Part shown: piece by piece, positions 60,854 to 64,000 of the stretch | How the letters are laid out: each line of letters opens with the position of its first letter | Numbering within the stretch: position 1 is the stretch's first letter | NCBI RefSeq assembly: GCF_027366395.1 | Contig: NZ_CP114771.1 | Location: 1,798,001-1,862,000, forward strand | Origin: Endozoicomonas sp. GU-1 | Lineage (GTDB): Bacteria; Pseudomonadota; Gammaproteobacteria; Pseudomonadales; Endozoicomonadaceae | Direction of reading: 5' to 3' | DNA length: 64,000 nt | Program-made: the position numbers and the translations under genes | Notes under the pieces: model-generated | Databases searched by the model: none | What the model was told of the DNA's origin: nothing | Seen by the model: only the letters and a program-made list of their open reading frames with translations

Positions 60854-61540
60854 ATGAATGTCTCTCAAGCTAGGTCTTTGACGGTGACAACACAACCAGC
60901 AGAGGCCCACCGGTTATGTAACTACACCCTTGATTGTGAGCGAATTAAACAAGATCGCTTTGCGTGTGGCATCACTACACCGCTGGTTGCCGTTGGAGGT
61001 GCTGCTATTGGTGGTGCTGTAGGCTATAATCCTGCAAGCCCAATTGTCAGCACTGTCACTGGTGTCTTCAGCGGCCTGTCTGTTGGCATATGCTTTTCTT
61101 TCGGCGTGTGTCTTTGTGTAAATTGCTGCTCCGATGACTGCAATTACATTAAGCTTCGTGATCGAGAAATCACCACCTCCACCGAACTGGCCCCTCTTGC
61201 AGTTGGGCAGCAACATAAACAGGAGCCAATATCGGCTGAACCTCCGCCTTACCCGGGAATTGGTTGCAACCCTATAGAGTCTGTTCGGTTCCTGTCAGAA
61301 CCACCTCCGCCTTACTCGGGAAATGGTTCCATCAGCACAGCACCAGTTCAGTCCCAGCCAGTACTGTACTCTTCTCCTCCATTGCCAAGCATCGGCAATG
61401 CTTGTTCCCTTCACCCTACTACTTATGCTATCTCTGAAATCGTTAATGGTAGATCAACCTCGGAAGTAGCGTCCGGTGCCTACAGGCTGACTTCTGGCGG
61501 CTCAACCTCTCTGGGTTTACCCGGCTTCGGCTTTTGGTAA
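60854..61540 (+). CDS. Membrane protein with two PPPY motifs, copy 2
   Basis: This intact 228-residue paralogue of the gene at 58787 shows the complete architecture. Residues 1-38 are Ser/Thr-rich followed by CERIKQDRFACGI. Residues about 39-91 are glycine-rich and hydrophobic, ending in CLCVNCC. A proline-rich tail carries PPPY at 130-133 (with a flanking proline) and at 151-154, and the C-terminus ends LPGFGFW. The Cys cluster beside the membrane segment could be lipidated in a eukaryotic cell. The layout recalls eukaryotic membrane adaptors for Nedd4 ligases, with membrane segments and a PPxY tail. No bacterial family is known to me. Confidence 0.8.
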   Translation: MNVSQARSLTVTTQPAEAHRLCNYTLDCERIKQDRFACGITTPLVAVGGAAIGGAVGYNPASPIVSTVTGVFSGLSVGICFSFGVCLCVNCCSDDCNYIKLRDREITTSTELAPLAVGQQHKQEPISAEPPPYPGIGCNPIESVRFLSEPPPPYSGNGSISTAPVQSQPVLYSSPPLPSIGNACSLHPTTYAISEIVNGRSTSEVASGAYRLTSGGSTSLGLPGFGFW

Positions 61541-62071
61541 TTAATAATGGGGGCTTTCGCTGGTTGAAAGCTGTGGTCATCAGGTCTTGAATCTTGAATT
61601 CCCAACTGACATCAACCCCATCAACCACCCAAAAAACGAAGCAATCCTTACTGTCTCCACCGCCTCATCCGCAGGCGGTTCCTTCATCATCTCCACCAGT
61701 GAACGTTGGAAAATTTCCGGGCACGTTGTTACGCAGCCTCGGAAAGTTGTTATGCATGACTATAGAGCACCTTTTCTGACTGGATTAACTGCTGCGAGAG
61801 TGGTCAAAAAATAGTCGATATCAGTCAAGCTGTCTGACCTGATGCTCTCCCTGATCACCTAACGGCTTATCCACAACATTGTCCACATAAAATCTGGATG
61901 ATTGCTGTTTGATCACCTATTGCATTTGCTCCGTACACTATCGTTTAACAGCAATAAGTCGTGGATATGCTGTTTCTCTATGATGAAACACACCATACTG
62001 TTTAGTGCTGGTTCTGCTGACGGCTAACTGATTGCTCAACGCCCCACACATCAACATTCAGGAGAGGAAAC
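61541..62071. other. Gene-free interval upstream of ovoA
   Basis: About 530 bases contain no supported gene. Short plus-strand frames at 61587-61814 and 61594-61779 overlap in different frames and lack ribosome binding sites. A small inverted repeat CCGCCT...AGGCGG occurs near 61660-61680. The end carries the ovoA ribosome binding site GGAGAGGAAAC. Confidence 0.4.
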
Positions 62072-64000
62072 GTGGCTGAGAATACTGCGAGTCAAATAGA
62101 CCACAGTGTCACCCCGGACGATTATCCCCAAAAAATAACACGAACCATAGTTCTAAACGACGGCAGCCCTGAGAACAAACGACAGGAGTTATTAAATTAT
62201 TTCCACCAGACGTTTGATCAATATGAGCTGCTGTTTGAAACCCTGGCTTGCCAGAAAGCCTGGTACGAAAAGGCAATACCCCTACGTCACCCGCTGATTT
62301 TTTATTACGGGCACACTGCCGCTTTTTTTGTGAACAAACTGATCACCGCAAAACTGATCTCGGAACGAGTTGACCCTTATATTGAGTCCACCGTTGCCAT
62401 TGGTGTGGATGAAATGTCCTGGGATGACCTGGACGACAACAATTACCAATGGCCAACCGTGCAACAGGTCCGCGACTACCGCAGTAAAGTCAGGGCACTG
62501 GTTTCCGGTTTCATCCGGAACATGCCACTGGAGATACCCATCAACTGGGAGAGTCAGGCCTGGATCATTCTGATGGGCATTGAACATGAACGCATTCACC
62601 TGGAAACCTCATCAGTACTGATTCGTCAGCTGCCAATCGCCTGCGTCAAGCCACACACTTACTGGCAACACTGTCCAAACACAGGACCAGCACCGGACAA
62701 CCGCCTGATTGAGATGCCCGGAGGATCACTGCGCCTGGGCAAAGATTACGATGCTTCGCTCTACGGCTGGGACAATGAATATGGCCGCTGCGAGGTTGAG
62801 GTGGCCCCCTTCAAAGCCAGCGAATACCTGGTGAGCAATCAGGAGTTTAAAGCCTTTATTGATGCCGGTGGTTATGACAATGAACGCTGGTGGACGGATG
62901 AAGGCTGGGCCTGGAACACGTTCAGCAACACCGATGGCAAAGTGCGCCACCCCGAATTCTGGATCCCCGATGGGGACAGTTATCGCTACCGCACCATGCT
63001 GGCAGAGATCGATATGCCCTGGAACTGGCCAGTAGACGTCAACTGTCATGAAGCCCAGGCCTTTTGTCGCTGGAAGTCAGCAGTGACCGGCAAACAGATT
63101 CAGCTGCCCAGTGAAGCCGAATGGCATCATCTGAGGGAGACCATCAGTACTGACCAGCCCTGGTGGGATAAAGCCCCCGGAAATATCAATCTCGAATACT
63201 GGTCTTCATCCTGCCCGGTTGACCACTTCAGAACCGGGGAGCTGTGTGACATTATCGGGAATGTCTGGCAATGGACCACCACCCCCATTGACGGTTATGA
63301 AGGATTCCGTGTTCACCCCTGCTACGATGATTTCTCAACCCCGACCTTTGATGGACGACACAACCTGATTAAAGGGGGTTGCTGGATATCAACCGGCAAC
63401 TACGCTATTAAAGAATCCCGCTACGCCTTTCGCCGCCACTTCTTCCAACATGCCGGTTTCCGTTACGTAGAGTCCAGTGCCATGACCAATACCTCCAGCA
63501 ACCCTTATGAGAGTGATGCCCTGGTTGCCCAATATCTGGCGTTCCATTTTGGGGAGTCTTACTTTGATGTACCCAACTACCCCAAAGCCTGTGCCCGCCT
63601 CTGTTATGAAGTCAGTGGCGAGACACCTCGAACACGGGCACTGGACCTGGGCTGTTCAGTGGGACGCACCAGCTTTGAACTGGCCCGCTGGTTTCAACAT
63701 GTGGATGGCATCGACTTCTCTGCCCGATTCATTTCTGCGGCGGCCGAGTTGCAGGAGCGGGGAAAAATACGCTACCACCTGACCACAGAAGGCGAACTGG
63801 GTGATTACTTTATTGCCTATACCACGGAGATGGGGCTGGATGATATCGATACCAGCCGTATCCGCTTTACCCAGGGGGATGCCTGCAACCTGAAACCCAT
63901 GTTTAACGACTATGATCTTGTTTTTGCCGGTAACCTGATTGATCGCCTGAATAACCCCGCGCAATTTCTGGACATGATTCATGAGCGCATACGCCCCGGC
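62072..64000 (+). CDS. ovoA: 5-histidylcysteine sulfoxide synthase OvoA (3' end outside window)
   Basis: OvoA is the iron enzyme that joins cysteine and histidine in the first step of ovothiol synthesis, and its C-terminal domain methylates the product. The GTG start at 62072 follows GGAGAGGAAAC, and 643 codons are open to the window edge. The N-terminal DinB-like domain has His near residue 80 (YYGHTAAFF) and HxxxH in EHERIHLETS near 172, the iron ligands. A formylglycine-enzyme-type domain follows (YGWDNEYGRCEVEVAPFKAS and later IIGNVWQWTTTP). A SAM-methyltransferase domain begins ALDLGCSVGRTSFELARW near residue 523. Only the end of the methyltransferase domain is missing. Confidence 0.95.
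   Translation, partial: MAENTASQIDHSVTPDDYPQKITRTIVLNDGSPENKRQELLNYFHQTFDQYELLFETLACQKAWYEKAIPLRHPLIFYYGHTAAFFVNKLITAKLISERVDPYIESTVAIGVDEMSWDDLDDNNYQWPTVQQVRDYRSKVRALVSGFIRNMPLEIPINWESQAWIILMGIEHERIHLETSSVLIRQLPIACVKPHTYWQHCPNTGPAPDNRLIEMPGGSLRLGKDYDASLYGWDNEYGRCEVEVAPFKASEYLVSNQEFKAFIDAGGYDNERWWTDEGWAWNTFSNTDGKVRHPEFWIPDGDSYRYRTMLAEIDMPWNWPVDVNCHEAQAFCRWKSAVTGKQIQLPSEAEWHHLRETISTDQPWWDKAPGNINLEYWSSSCPVDHFRTGELCDIIGNVWQWTTTPIDGYEGFRVHPCYDDFSTPTFDGRHNLIKGGCWISTGNYAIKESRYAFRRHFFQHAGFRYVESSAMTNTSSNPYESDALVAQYLAFHFGESYFDVPNYPKACARLCYEVSGETPRTRALDLGCSVGRTSFELARWFQHVDGIDFSARFISAAAELQERGKIRYHLTTEGELGDYFIAYTTEMGLDDIDTSRIRFTQGDACNLKPMFNDYDLVFAGNLIDRLNNPAQFLDMIHERIRPG

Overview
The window comes from a gammaproteobacterium. 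The backbone gene order (secA, argJ, mutT, an M23 peptidase, lpxC, the full dcw division and cell-wall cluster, mraZ, rnpB, rsmI, lpoA, yraN, gmhA, dolP, sspB/sspA) is close to the order I recall for Pseudomonas. Interspersed are many eukaryote-like or lineage-specific proteins: ankyrin repeats, an OTU-like protease, PPxY proteins and long tandem-repeat proteins. That mix, with small palindromic repeats, suggests a host-associated marine genus such as Endozoicomonas. The genus is an inference; no rRNA or other marker gene is present to confirm it.

Region 1 (1-12.9 kb) is mostly housekeeping: rluD (cut by the window start), bamD, yacG, a coiled-coil protein of unknown role, the secA/argJ/mutT-thiE block on the minus strand, a divergent cysK plus MetX-family acyltransferase pair, and an M23 peptidase. 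Region 2 (12.9-33.2 kb) is a minus-strand run of envelope genes reading mraZ, rsmH, ftsL, ftsI, murE, murF, mraY, murD, ftsW, murG, murC, ddlB, ftsQ, ftsA, ftsZ, lpxC. Many neighbours overlap by 1-8 bases, and a 13-14 nt repeat array that looks like the MraZ operator lies upstream. RNase P RNA and rsmI lie upstream of mraZ on the same strand.

Region 3 (33.2-45.6 kb) is an accessory island separating rsmI from lpoA, which are normally adjacent and divergent. It holds an inverted-repeat element, a PPxY protein with an internal duplication, a decayed RND efflux system, an IS3-family remnant, three genes of a 37-residue Cys-Cys repeat family with a shared leader, and a putative papain-like cysteine protease. 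Region 4 (45.7-49.5 kb) returns to the backbone: lpoA, yraN, gmhA, dolP, with a second copy of a 212-bp palindromic element after gmhA. Region 5 (49.5-57.1 kb) is a second accessory block: ankyrin protein, flavin reductase, a nucleotidyltransferase-OTU fusion and a very large helical protein. After sspB/sspA, region 6 (58.2-61.6 kb) carries a tandem pair of membrane proteins with PPxY tails and another PPxY protein between them. The window ends inside ovoA (ovothiol synthesis).

The most interesting signal is a set of candidate host-directed proteins with a ubiquitin theme: six PPxY motifs in four proteins (the motif bound by WW domains of Nedd4-type ubiquitin ligases) and an OTU-like deubiquitinase fold. 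A caution applies throughout: at least six genes carry one-base frameshifts, several in homopolymers, and one is murE, normally an essential gene. Uncorrected sequencing indels are therefore likely, and the label 'pseudogene' for single-frameshift genes is provisional.
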